Assembly (NCBI RefSeq): GCF_018691265.1
Contig: NW_024881300.1
Coordinates: forward strand, 7,223,546 to 7,287,545
DNA length: 64,000 nucleotides
Source: Tyto alba
Lineage: Eukaryota > Chordata > Aves > Strigiformes > Tytonidae
Direction of reading: 5' to 3'
The notes beneath the pieces were generated by a model. The model was not told the origin of the DNA and ran no database searches. It was given only the letters and a program-made list of their open reading frames with translations. Below are positions 23,723 to 36,350 of the stretch, piece after piece (position 1 is the first letter of the stretch; every line of letters begins with the position of its first letter). The position numbers and the translations under genes were made by a program.

Positions 23723-26100
23723 CAGCCATAATCCAGCTGCAAATAAGACAGGGCAAAAATAGTAGGTGCAGGTGCTGCTGCTTACACATTATGAGCCAGA
23801 AACTGAAAAGGGTAAGTCATAAAGACAGATTATCTTCTGCAGAAGGACCTGGGTGCAGGCTGTCACTGGGGCTTTAGGGGTAATGCCTTTACACAGTGAA
23901 GTCTCTGTTGCAGAACTTTAAACTCCACTTGTTCGTGTGGACAAGGTTGCCAAAATGATGGGAAGAGCTGACTGTACAGTCTTCTGGAGGGGCTGGATTA
24001 GCCCACACTGAAGTATGTGCAGCTCCAGCTACAGTGCCAGAAATCACCAGACTCTCCAGTTTAAAGTTAGCCCAAACATGTCTATACAATCTGGAGTGTA
24101 GCCCAATCCATAAACAGCCTCACAGGCCATTGCCCTGTAGACAGTTTTTACATAGTCGTAGAGGTGAACACTGTGAATAGCATTAATTGCCCCATGTCCT
24201 AAAGGAGATTTCTGTGCCACTACCAAGTTCCCCAAGGCAGCTTGCCAGCTATGATATTGACTCTGTTGAATGGAGTTACCCTGAGCTTCTCTAGATACCA
24301 TAATCTACTCAAGATATCAGTTTATCACAGGTATTTTCTTATATTTGGTATCTGTCATCTTCTGACGGTAATGCCCAAGAGGTTTGAGAATTTACCTCCA
24401 GTAAACTGAGAGAAAGGATGGACTTTTTGGTTTATGCCTTTGAGTGCTCCACAGAATCTGATTTAGCACCAATGTCACTCAAGCCAATATTTTTCTGCAC
24501 AAGAAAGTATTTTGCAGCTACCAAATTTTGCAGTTGAAGATAATTATCAAAACAGAAAAATAATATAACAACAAAAAAAATGTAGTACTGTGAACTGTTG
24601 GTATGAAACTTTGTTTCTAGTATAAAGAAGTTAGTGTTTTTTCTTTAACTATTATGAGCTTAATGTACTCAAAACTTCCATCAATTTTTCTATCCTAGAT
24701 TTTGTCCCTACCTGAATGCTAACAGTATAATAGCATAACATCATAAAGTATCAAACCCTGATAAAATAATTCCAAACAAAACAAATAAGAAGCCATGGGA
24801 AATTATAAGCATAGGATCTTGACAAGTTAAAATAGAAAACAGTTAAGTACACCAGGTGCCATTTTGGGATTTGTGTGACAGTGACTCTACAGGGAGTACA
24901 CAGACACTCCTGATGTTCATATAAAACACATCCTGAAATTTCACCTCTTTTTCTATGGGAATAAGTTGTGTACACTCTTCAAAATTATATCAAAACCAGT
25001 TAGAAAATGTAAACTATTAAAATGAGCTATAATACTGGACAATAGCAATTTATTTATAAAAATATATCATTTGCATTTATGAACATTGTTCAACTTCCAT
25101 GCATGTTTTGCTGTTTTCAAATAGCAAATTGACCTTTTCAAATTCATAATGAGGTATGAAATAAATGAGAGAGTACTGAAGGTGAGTCATTCATTAATCA
25201 TAAGCAAAACAGGGCTGAAATCAAGGACACAGGAGCACAAACTGTAAAAGTAATAGGTTGCATAATCATTGTATTTAATATTAACTACATTATGTTTTTC
25301 ATGTGAGTTCTGAGAAGTTGATTTTTTTATGTTTACATGAAACTAATCCAAGGTAAATTTTATTTCTCAATATTATTTTATCCTAGTGGTTGCCCTCCTT
25401 TTAATAAAGTAGAAGACATGAATTCTAGCTTGTCATGTTATTATGAAGATTTAATAGAGGGTACTTAGCAGGAACCTTTAAGCCTACTGAAACCTCTGAT
25501 TTAAGATACTCCACTTTTGACTAGAATGTACCAAATAGTATAGCTACATCCCCTTGTTGTTTGTCATGGCAGATCTCCCATTAAGGACATAAATTCACCT
25601 GGAATTGGTTGTTTCGGACAAAATGAATTCTTGTTCATATTTGGCTGTCAGAGAAAGACAGATCAAGAACTATTATTTGAACCATTCTGGGCCTTTTCCT
25701 TCAAGAGTTCAGCCCACAGTGATTATACAATGTGCAAAAGGGTTGTTCACAGTTTACAGGTGATATGAGTATTTAAATGGTTGGGACAGTAGAAATGGAT
25801 ACAATAATACTAATTTGTTCCCCTATGTCAGATTTCAGCTAAAAACACAAGAACAAACTAGATTGAAGGAAGATAAGGTGGACTGGTGACACAGCCATGA
25901 GTCAACTAATTTCAAAATCACTAAACACATGCATGTCCCTGTCCCACACACATTTGTTGTCTCATTTGGGTGGAGATGGTATTGATGCTACATTTACTTA
26001 TTATTTCAGAATTTGCTGGTCTGAGAAGGAGAAAATGAGAGGAGAAAAGTGCAGAATGAGAACTATGCACATAACTTCCATGAAGGTAATATTGCGTTTT
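23723..26100. other. Noncoding sequence, no gene recognised
   Basis: About 23780-24310 is less AT-rich than its surroundings and carries an 85-codon minus-strand frame (24044-24301). It may be an eroded repeat or retrocopy, but I cannot identify it. Confidence 0.4.
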
Positions 26101-26800
26101 GCGGGCCCCAATGTGATACTTGTTCACACCTTTGTCGGCTTTGTGTGTCTGTAACTCTATCTGCATAGACCAGCAGTGATCAGGGTGACCAGCCTTCCCG
26201 TGAGCTGTGCGCTGAAATCCCAGCATAGATGAGAGCCTAGTGAGCACAGGGAGGTCCTGGGCAGCTCTCTGCAGGGGCCTCTCAGTTCCCATACAGCATG
26301 GGTCACACTGGGGTCTGTGTAACCCAGTTGTGCTGGCCTTGGTGGTCCATACTCATTCATCTTTTTTGTAGATAAAAATTGGAGTTACCCAGCAGATGTT
26401 ATCTAACCTCAGTTCTGTTAGTGGTCACAGGGGCTGCTTCCATGCAGTGCTCTGTGTCCAGGCACATGGGCTTGTTGGAGTGTACTGAAACCAGGCTTCA
26501 GGATGTGCCCTGGATTCTTGTCCTTCTGAGAACTCTGTGGGTAGCGCCAGTTGGAAAGAAGTGTTCCTGGGCCCTTCAGTCAAAAGGATTATTGTCATAG
26601 TCCTGATATAGGAGCTGCACTTGAACTGATTATTAGTCCCATGTGGTAATCCTCACTGTCATACACAGTCTCTGTAACTTGCACCCGTTAGGATGGTACA
26701 GCCCACTCCATGAAATGATGTAGCCCATGTTAGAAGGCTGTAACGTCCATGAGCCAGAGAAGCTGTACTGCATGCTTTGTGACTTGGGATCTGCCTCAGA
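26101..26800. other. GC-richer patch of unknown origin
   Basis: Contrasts by eye with the AT-rich flanks and has overlapping short frames on both strands, including a 123-codon minus frame (25921-26292). No family or protein motif was recognised. It could be an eroded transposable element or a conserved noncoding transcript exon. Confidence 0.3.
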
Positions 26801-29800
26801 GCAGTCTTTGCTCACAGTATTTCTTAGCTATAATTAATTCATGTTGTTTTGGTGCATAGCAATGTCTGAATAAACATTTGCCTACATTTAGTCTATAAAA
26901 CAGGCATTAATAGGCCAGTATTTGATATTTAGATGGAAATAATGATTTCTCATTATTTCCATTAACTGTCTTTGCAACTTGAAGCAAAGTTCTTTCTGCA
27001 ATTCTGTGTTCAGAAGAAAAAAATGTCTCTGTTGATTAAAGGTACATATTCTATCTCCATACGTTTTCCATAACATTTGATAGAGGAAGTAGCTTGATTT
27101 TTAAAACTCCCGATTAACTAATTTCCTACCTTCTCTACTCCAACCTTTCTACATTTTATACATTATTTTAGTGTTAGATTCACACAATGCTTAAGGTGTT
27201 TCTTCCTTATATAAGAAACTATATATAAACTGCAAGGTGTTAAAACAGTAATTGTTAGTGATGTTTTTCTTTCTAAAGAAATGTAAAAGCCATGATATCC
27301 AATGACTAGATCTAACTGAGATTTTAGGAGTGGGTGGCTTTAGTGAGAAAAAAAGAGTCAGCAAATTTTTTTATGAGTTGAATGGTGTACTATTAAGACA
27401 GGAATTTGCCCAGGCCTATTAAAAATCATACATTCCACTTGGGCCTGTGTAAGTGGGGAGATCCCCATAACATATTTGCCTTAATTTTAGATGCAGGTTG
27501 GTTTAAATGTGGTGCTCTGGTTTAGATTCCAGAGCAAATAGGTTACCTATGATATTATCATTCCCAGGAATATATTGCCAAGCACTGCCTTTCCCAGGCA
27601 ATATGGTCAAAGGGTTCACCCTGTCCCCAGTGGTCCTCTGCTTGACTGCTTTTCCCAAGCTCCAGATCAATCTTTAACTCCTCACTTTTAAATTAGGATG
27701 AAATACCATCAAGAAGAAAGGGAACATAAATACTTCCTAAATCTGAACAAGGACTTTCCACTTTCCCTCTCCTAAACAAGGCACACACAGTTATGAAGCC
27801 CATGAAGTCTTCTCTGTGTTGGAGCAATTATTTCTCATTTTTTTTAACCAATTGCTAAACTTAGAGCAGAATGTATTTTTTTCCAAGTAATCTTCTGATG
27901 TTGTTGCAGAGTCTTCAACTCAGTACGACAAACATTTTGCTATGGGCCTGAGAAGTCTATCACAGTCGCAAATTTGGAAAAACAATTAGTACCATATGAG
28001 AATATTTTGCCTTTTATAGGTACCCCTGCCCTGCTCTTTGCATAAATAAGCTCTCTGAATCTAAGCTGGGCTTCCTCTATATCTCCCACAATCTGACTTT
28101 GCAGAGCTTCTGTTGTTCTGTTTGCAGAGGCTATTCTGGCAACAGAGATGGATGGTAACTTTATATCCAAAAGTTAAAAGGTAAAAAAGACCTTGACTTT
28201 TGGGGGGACTTGAACTTGTTTATGCTTTCAGCATATTTGAAATTGCTGTTAAAATATCTACAAATGTATTCATGAAATGTATCAAAGTTGAAGGAATGCA
28301 TTTTAAGCTAATGCCCTCTCCTAGGTTAATGATTAATACTGTAAGAACTCAGCTTGGTATTTATTGTATCGTGATACAAGTAAATTGAACTCCAAGCAGG
28401 TCATTATCTATTTTAGTTTGTTGGGGTTTTTTTTTAAGTACGCAATGCCAAATGATTAACTTCTTTGATAGAAGGATAGTAAAAATACAGGGAAGGTAGT
28501 ACCCACTGAGAGTCTTTGTTCAGACTCCTTTGTCCACATTCTGTGTGGTACATAAATGTCATAGTTCTTATAGAATAAGGTTTTCTGTTTCCAATGCAAA
28601 ATCTAAATCATTAAATACATAGTACAAAAAAAAAAATGTTTTTATCATTGTATTTAAAAAAATATCCTTGCATTCTGCATTTATTCCTCAGTCACTGTTA
28701 TAGTAAACCACACCTTCTGTTATCTACATCTATACAATGCTGTTTAGTATGTGGGAATTAATTTTTAAATTATTTTAAACAGAAAAAGACTGGAAGTTCT
28801 CCATATCTTAGGTGCTCAGAAACTTCAAGATCAGTGTTGCCTCATGCTGAGACTTATCAGATAGTTTTGTGTTCATTTATTTGATTTTTATGCATGTTCA
28901 ATTTTTAATTTTCTTCTGCTCCTTCTCTTTGTCATGTATTGAACTTTTTTTTTAGAAGTTGAAAGGGAATTTTATTATACGATAATAATTAAAGTCATTC
29001 CATCATAAATAGTAACTATTGAATACTTCTCCCTTGGAAAACAGATGGAGTTATAAAACTGGTATAGGTAAAGTAGAACTCAGTAGAGAGAAAGCTTAAG
29101 TAAAGCTTGTTTTAAAATTTGAGAAATTTGTTTTCAATGTTTCTGACTTAAACTACTGACAAAGTCCATAGAAAAACACCCTCTGTTCATCTGAGTTTCA
29201 GGGCTATGCTAACACAACCAAAGAAAAAATTTTGCTGATTCTTTATGTTTAAAAAAGACAAAAAGGCAAGTAGTGAATATGCTGTAAAAGCATGTATTAG
29301 TTGAGAGAAAAGATCACTTGAAAATTTGGCCATTGTTGAATGTCTTTGAAATTCTACTTTGTATCAACAAACATGGCTAATTCAAAATCAGTTTTCAACA
29401 GACCAGTCAAAGGCACTTCACCCGTCTACTTTTCTGCCAGATTTCAGTCTGATCACAAACATGTCAGCACTGTAGTTATTACGAAATCAAAATTTTCAAC
29501 CTTCTTAGTTCTGTGGGAAGGGTGTTTTACTTCACTAGAAAAACAGTTATTTTTCTTGAAATGTAAATATTACCTTTCAGGAAAGATATTGCCTGGAAAA
29601 TTTTGCCAGAAATGTGAACGCTTCAGAAAGTTACAAACACCTAGAATGTTTATAATTTAGACTAGAAGAAAAATTCTTGGACAAATACTTGGACAATATT
29701 AACTATCCTTTTGTCAAACCTGCAACTCGGCTTCCCTGTTTGCAAAGACTTTAAGGTTCCAATTCCATTTTGCAATTCCCATTTTATTTTCATGGTAAGC

Positions 29801-29929
29801 TAGCCACTGTTTAGAGACTCAGAGATGTTTCACCTAATTTTCCTTATATCACCAGATAGTACATGACCAAGTTATTTAGTTACAAATAAGCCCTGAAAAT
29901 ATCATCAAATCCATTCTAATTTCATTCAT
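26801..29929. other. AT-rich noncoding sequence
   Basis: Contains a 76-codon minus frame (27940-28170) and a 106-codon plus frame (29340-29660). Neither has recognisable motifs. Several A/T runs, no repeat family seen. Confidence 0.45.
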
Positions 29930-30110
29930 GCCTTGGAGATAATAATTTAAAGAGCTAGTCACTGCTTGCAATTAAGCATGGAGAAAATAGATCCGTCCCA
30001 TAATTTATGTCTGCAAAGGTTGGGTTGGATTTGTAATTAATGTTTGCTCCTTTTAATGAAATACTCCAAAGGTCTGCACTTCTGTCATTCATGGAGGTAA
30101 TTTTTCAATT
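29930..30110. promoter_or_regulatory. Candidate conserved noncoding element
   Basis: Contains several TAATTA/AATTAA-type homeodomain cores (TAATTT at 29943-29948, CAATTA at 29969-29974, TAATTA at 30035-30040, TCAATTGATTAG near 30106-30117) in complex sequence without repeats. Assigned by texture only. Confidence 0.25.
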
Positions 30111-31964
30111 GATTAGTAAAATAATACTTGAAAAGTAAATGCACCTGCTTTAGCACAGAAATGTCTTAGTCAAGTAGAGACAATGATTAGAGTGCTAAAA
30201 AAATATCATTTCAATACAGTAGAGACAGGAGTTTTACTCCTCCAGAATTCAGAACTTCCACTAAAGAGAAAAAAGGAAAAGGTAATTAAACCTCCAACAA
30301 CTTCAGCATGCTTTCATCCAGTTTAATTCCTGTGTGGTTTTCAGCATAGCTAAATACTTTTAGGAACACATGCCTGAACTGTGCATTTGTACAAGTGAAA
30401 TATTTCTGGAAAGCACATGTAACAGCAAGACATAATTTTTATATTTGTGCACCTTAGTATTTTTGGAGGACATGAACAAATAATTTAATATTGGGAACTT
30501 ATTTCTGCTTGGATAAACACCCATAATCTGACAGCTCATTTGAATTATATTCTTATTTCCCTTTCAAAATCAAACCTTTTCAAGCCTGCAAAATTACAAA
30601 ACTTGAGAGTTAGGGTCCTGCAACTGCGGGTTTAAAATGGCTTGTAATGTCCTTTCTACAAAACAACCGCTACCAAACCGAATGAAACAAAATAACAAGC
30701 TACCTCTGCCTATTTTCAGGGAATTGATAAGGATTTTGTTTGAATTAGTCACTCCAGAAAGGATGTTTGATGACTTCTCCTATTTTTAGTCATTTTAACA
30801 CAAAGGATTACGATTCCTGTACTACAGAGACTTCACATTCTGTAATACTGAACTTTCTGGGAACTGACCATAAGTCAGACTAGACAAAATGCAGAGTAGA
30901 AGCCACAATCTATGCTAAATTTCTTGAGGGCCACAAACACAGTAGTCCAGGAGGTTCTAAACTCATGTCATCTGGCACAAGGATTTTGCTTTCACAGAAA
31001 GAAGAAAGAGAAGTGAATACATGTGGTGAAAACAGCCGTTATCCAGTGCTCAGCCTAGTGGAGCAGAGTAATCCAGTCAGTGGAGTAAGGGAATGTGTGT
31101 CATCTTATAAAAGAGGGCAAAAGAGTCAAGTCTCATACTTCCTCTGGCCAATATAATCACTAGATAAAAAGATAGCTTTGCATCTTATTTGGCAGAGTAC
31201 TTCCCAACAAATTCTCCAGTCAGTTTTAAAATTTGAGCTCTGCTCAGTTGTGCAAAAGGCATAGGCCTCTGTTCAAGAAAATATATCATACTATGGCTTC
31301 CACATGGCTGAGTCCTTTTTGCTGCTGAAAAGAACTTGATTTAAAGTTTTGTTTCTTTCCTCAGTGCTTCATCACTGATGTGCTTCAGGCAGCAATGTCT
31401 GGACTTTTGCTGACACTGGCTGGGTCAGCAGGCAGCTGCTGTGAATCACCTCTGAGGCGCTCAGCCCTCCCTGTGCACTGAGAGGAATCCCAGGTTGGAC
31501 CATGTATGACTTACATTCTGGGTGGGCAACACTATTTAACACCTCACTACAGAACTGTTTTCCAACCACAGCTCTCTGAGAATGCCTGCTGGGCATTTTC
31601 CTGTCCAGAGAGGAAGACATGGGTGGTGGTCCCTGCATAGCTGTAGCAGAGAAGCCTTCAGTACTTAGATCTTCTCCCAGATCTTAAAAGCGGAAAGGGA
31701 AACTGCTGGAAGCCTGGGGGTGAGCCACAGGAGTGATGGCAGGACACACAGTCAGCATGTGGATGTTGTTTTGATACTGTGTATGTTTAGCATCGCTATA
31801 TTATCTTGCCCTTCAGAACATTTCATTTTAAGGATAAAAGTTTCTAGTTTTAACACTACAGTTTTAATTATTTGAATCATCTGAAGGATCCAGCTCTTAC
31901 AATCAACATTTGAGCAAAGCAGTACCTAAGGACTTTTAAAAATCCAGACCTTGAACTTAGTATA
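30111..31964. other. Noncoding sequence, no gene recognised
   Basis: 31371-31720 is GC-richer and includes an 88-codon minus frame (31372-31638) with no known motif. The remainder is ordinary AT-rich sequence. Confidence 0.4.
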
Positions 31965-32088
31965 ACTCCCATTAAAGTCAATGGATGCTGAGTCAGACTT
32001 TAATTCTTTTTGCACACTGGAGACTCAAAAGGTGAAAATCCTGGCACCACTGATGTTTTGCCATTGACCTCATAGGGTCAGGAATTCA
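31965..32088. repeat. Ancient amniote interspersed repeat relic
   Basis: Two parts of one recurrent sauropsid repeat theme. ACTCCCATTAAAGTCAATGG lies at 31965-31984. At 32031-32088 an imperfect inverted arrangement starts with a worn CCTGGC block and ends with CCATTGACCTCA and a GGTCAGGA block. Intact copies known to me place such phrases as near-mirror images. Family name not assigned. Confidence 0.5.
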
Positions 32089-35000
32089 TGCTAGAAGCCA
32101 TAAAATGACACTGACATTTTGTCACTGCTATCTTGGATCAGATTCATAACAGTGACCCAGGATAAAAAAATCTGCATAATCCATTACTACTGTGCATCTA
32201 CCCAGCACTGTCTCACCACCTTCTACCTTGTTTAAAGACAGAAAATAATCTATAATTTTGAGCTGCCTTTATTTTATCCAGAATGAAGAAAAATCCTGGG
32301 ATTCATTTTTCTATCATCTTATTTAAACCTTCTCAGCAAATTCTTGATTATTTTAAATTAATATAATTGGAAATTCTCTTTTGGAAAGGAAGTGGGGTTT
32401 TGTTTGCTTGTTGTTGTTTTTTTCAATACCTATTCTAAAAAGTCTTTGTAGTAAAACCGGAAGGCAAAATTCAGATTTATAGCTGCTTGAGAATTAAGTG
32501 TTTATGATTAACAATGAGAACTATGAAGAGTTTATATTTAATTGCTTAATGATCCTTAATGAAGTATGTAATGAAAGACCATCTGGAAAGATAATCTTGG
32601 TTAATAAAAGGAAATCAAGGGATGAACTGATTTCTATAATGTAAGGGTACATGCAATATGTAGTAGTTGCTACATATTGTCAGTACTTAGATACAATAAA
32701 TTGATAAAATACAAAACTATTCTACTGCACCTATTAAATTGTTTTCAAGATTGCAAATGCAAAATATTGGCTGCACATTCTAGATGATAAAAATAATAGA
32801 TTACCAACTCATGGATATAAGCGTACTGAAAAATATGATTTCAAACTTGTGCAGGAATTAATATTATATATAGCACAGTAGCTGTTATCTTAGCAGATTT
32901 TTGATGGTGTAGAAGAATTTGAACCAAAATCTGTTGCTAGTTAGAATGAAAAAATTCTGAAATAACTTTACTGAATAAAGTGGATTTCCTTGAATTTGCT
33001 GAAATAGATAAACTTTCCTATTGACACTGCATATTTCTCAAAAAACACAGGGGTGAACTAAAAGAAAATCATGTTCACAGAAATAGAGAATCACTGAAAA
33101 ACATTCTCATTTTATTAAAAAAGAAATTAAGCTCAGCAAAAATTAAGTAAATGCTAACTGAATGAGTATTTGACTCCGATTTCTTGGATCACTGGTGTGG
33201 CAATTTCTCTGCAATTTCTAGATAAGGAAATACATAGAAAATTTTTCATCTCTGTTCTTCCTTCATAGCCCCTGTTAAACTTTACCTTACCTTGTAACTG
33301 TTACATGTTTTTAGCTTTGCAAACAGAATTATCTTATCCATCACATATTAATGAGTTATATCATGGACTCTGACAGCTTTTGTGGTCATAAGCAGCATAT
33401 TTTCCTTTTGTACTGCACACAATTGACAGTGAATAATATTGAAAACATATACACAAATTTATCAGCTGGGATTTCACAATAACTGGTTGATAAGAATAGA
33501 AATTCTTGCTTTGGTAAAGACCACCTAGGACAAATTGTACAGGAAATTTCTCCCAGCTGCTGATTGTTATACACTGGGCCAACTGGAGTCAATGTAATAC
33601 TCTAGAAGCAGGTGTGAAGCCTTGGAAAAGAACTGTGAAAACATGAACCTGTACGAGAAACTATCTAACAGTGAAGGCAATCACAGATGAATTAAAGCAG
33701 CGCTATTATATAATGAGTGGTAATAGGTGACTGTCTGCTCTAAGTTGTCCTAAAAAGCATCTGCTACCTGCTGCAGGCTACAGGATTAATTCTGAAACAT
33801 GTAATTTAGCAAAGGAGCAAGACTTCAGCCTATTCAGTCTTCAACAGCAAATAAATTGGTGACAAATGTTTTGGCATAGGTTCTTGCATTATTTGTGGCC
33901 AGTCACTGTCCAATGCTTTGAATTTTAATTCTATTTCTTCCTTTTGGCAAAGTTTGGCACTCTGTATTCCTCAAACCAACTTTTTGTTTGTTTGTTTTTG
34001 TCTATTTCTTGTTTTTAGGCTCATCTTGATATACACATATTTTTGAACCCCCCACTTTTCATAGGTAAGCAATTCTGTCTATGAACTGTCTGGTCAGGTG
34101 AATAACTTCTTGTCCTTGTCATCCAAAGTCTGCATCCTTACTTTTAAATTTGTCAATTTTGCTCATTATATTTATAATAGAGTCAGATTTTTAAAAATAC
34201 AATGTATGTAGAGGGGGGAGGAAAGACAGAATCACAGTCCTCTGCTTGGTACATGTTAAATAGGCAGTTGTTTGCCCACAAGGCATTTAAGTTCTGCAAC
34301 TGCTAATTGTACTTACCCATGCATGCAGTTATCCAATTTACACTGCAGCTATGCTGGTTAAGGCACTCAGCTCCTTGTGTGATTTTAACATATATTTGCA
34401 AAGCTACAAAGCTTTGAAGAGCAGCCCACACTGCATCTTCTGTGTGGCTAATATTGGAAAGCAAATCATCTGCTACCACTATTAGCATTAGTAACATTCA
34501 ACAGAGAGCAATGCATAAATTAAGGTAAAAATAGAGACTTTGGAAGTGTAAGCAGAAGGTGTCACATGAGACAGAACTGTTATTCTGGAAAAGGCTCTGT
34601 TCCAAATAGAATGAACCAAATATTTTCCAGAGCTACAACAGACAGGTATCACTGTGAAGTTAAACAAGATGAATGGAACAAACTACATCAGATTCTCAGT
34701 TCTGAACACAGGCATTGAAATAGTTTTTCTATTTACAAATGCTCAGTTATTATAACCCAACTTAACTTGTTTTTATAACTTTAATCCCAGTGATAGACTT
34801 GTTACCCTACTGGAATCAACGGGTTTGCATGTATTTAAGTACAGGCATAGCTTGAACTGGAGTTGATCTGCTTATTAAAGCAGTAGATGTTTACATTTAG
34901 AAATAAAAAAAGCCTGCTTGTGAGTTTTATGCAAACTTTGGTTTTCCTTCATTAAGACTTCTGTTTGTTGAATAAATGCAGAACTTGAGACATTAGGGGT

Positions 35001-35138
35001 ACTCATATTGCTTAACTTTGTTTCTCTGACCTCCTTCTGATGGAGTCTACAGAGACTAATTTAGAAACCTCCCTTACGTTCCTAGAGGAAAGTGGTGTGA
35101 ACATTCCTGTTTGTGTCAAACTGCACTCTGAGTGCATA
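32089..35138. other. AT-rich noncoding sequence
   Basis: Another possible trace of the same ancient repeat theme lies near 34810-34845 (GGAATCAACGGGTTTGCATG). Overlapping short minus frames at 33361-33592 are not convincing as genes. Confidence 0.4.
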
Positions 35139-35175
35139 TATTGACTTTACTGGAGTAGCTGGGGCTTTCTACCAC
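35139..35175. repeat. Ancient amniote repeat fragment
   Basis: TTGACTTTACTGGAGTAGCT followed by a GGGGCTTTCTACCAC block parallels the common phrase in which a TTGACTTCAATGGAGT block is followed by a block resembling GATTTACACC. Worn, edges unclear. Confidence 0.4.
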
Positions 35176-36196
35176 TCAATGAGACCTTGGTGTCCTATGA
35201 GTTTTATGCAGTTGAACATCCAAGTCAGGAGTGATATAATATTTCCAAGAAATGTGTATTTAATCACTGGTTAATAAGATTGTAACCATTTGTTTCCCTG
35301 TTAACATTAATGAAAGCATATATTTATATGGTGAGCCCTTTCAAATTAATTTTCTGGACTTCTCTAAGGATGTGTGTACAATGCATAGCTTTTTCTTGTA
35401 TTACACATTAACACACTGGTATAATCTAGTAGCAACTTCCTTTGTGCAAAATTTTTAAGATCTTGAAGTCAGTTTAGTTTCACTAAACTTTGAGATAAGA
35501 ATCAAGCCCTCTTTGTCTTTACTGGGAGTTTTTCTTAGCATGTGAAACATGTTCCCTTCCAGAATCCCATGTAAATTTTTCTAAGAGGTGCTTTGCAAAT
35601 AAGCTATTATGGTACTAAAGAAAACATTGATTAGTTTTAAATGGCAGTAACAATTCAAGTACGTGTAAAGACAAGTGCATTTGCTTTTGAGGTTAAGCCT
35701 CTAAATTTAATAATTGGAGGAAAAAATACAATAAGGTGCAATAGAAGAAGCTTCTGTGAAATGCATTATGCAATTACAACTGCCATAACTACAATTGCCT
35801 TAGCAGATCATATTGTGTTTTCCACTAGGGCTGTTTTTTAAAACAAACTATTTCTTTATTACTTTGTTATTTGGAAATATATACTGTTAGGGAAATGTTG
35901 TATGCTCTGTGTATTGATTCAGGAAATCTGAAAATTCAAGACACCGTTCAAGTGAATATGGTATGCAACCAAAGATCTATTTATTTTTATTCTTGTCGAC
36001 ATTGTTTTTACATGTGAAAACTCTGGTTTAAGGGGATTTCTTTCCTTGTTCCCTCAAATAAATCATGTTACATTGTTTAATATGTGCAACACCAGAATTA
36101 TTAGAAAACAGATTTTGGATATGTATTGTGCAGCTTAACTTGAAAGAGATTATTGACACCTTTCTTACCTGGTGAATTGCGTAAGTCATTAACTAT
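35176..36196. other. AT-rich noncoding sequence
   Basis: A 66-codon frame (35641-35841) shows no motif. Nothing else recognised. Confidence 0.45.
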
Positions 36197-36350
36197 CCAG
36201 ATCAGAGCCCGATTGTACTATTCACACAACCTGTGTTGTGGAAAGCAGCTGTATGATGTAAGAAGACGTCAAACTGCACAACCTGAAACAACAGCAGTTT
36301 TATGCCCATTTGACAGAAGGAGGGTTTGATTTCTCTGAAGGTGCAGAAGA
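36197..36350 (+). repeat. MIR-like or related ancient SINE relic
   Basis: AGATCAGAGCCCGATTGTAC (36199-36218) resembles the phrase in which AGATCAGGGCC precedes CATTGTGCTAGGC. TGCCCATTTGACAGAAGGAG (36303-36322) followed by a TTTGATTTCTCTGAAGG block matches the later PCCATTTTACAGA-like segment of the same elements. The order and spacing of the two parts fit one eroded element. Confidence 0.4.

Noticed and set aside
27940..28170. Protein-like 76-codon minus-strand frame
   Set aside because: Composition is mixed, but no domain or family was recognised and there are no convincing splice sites. Too short to call.
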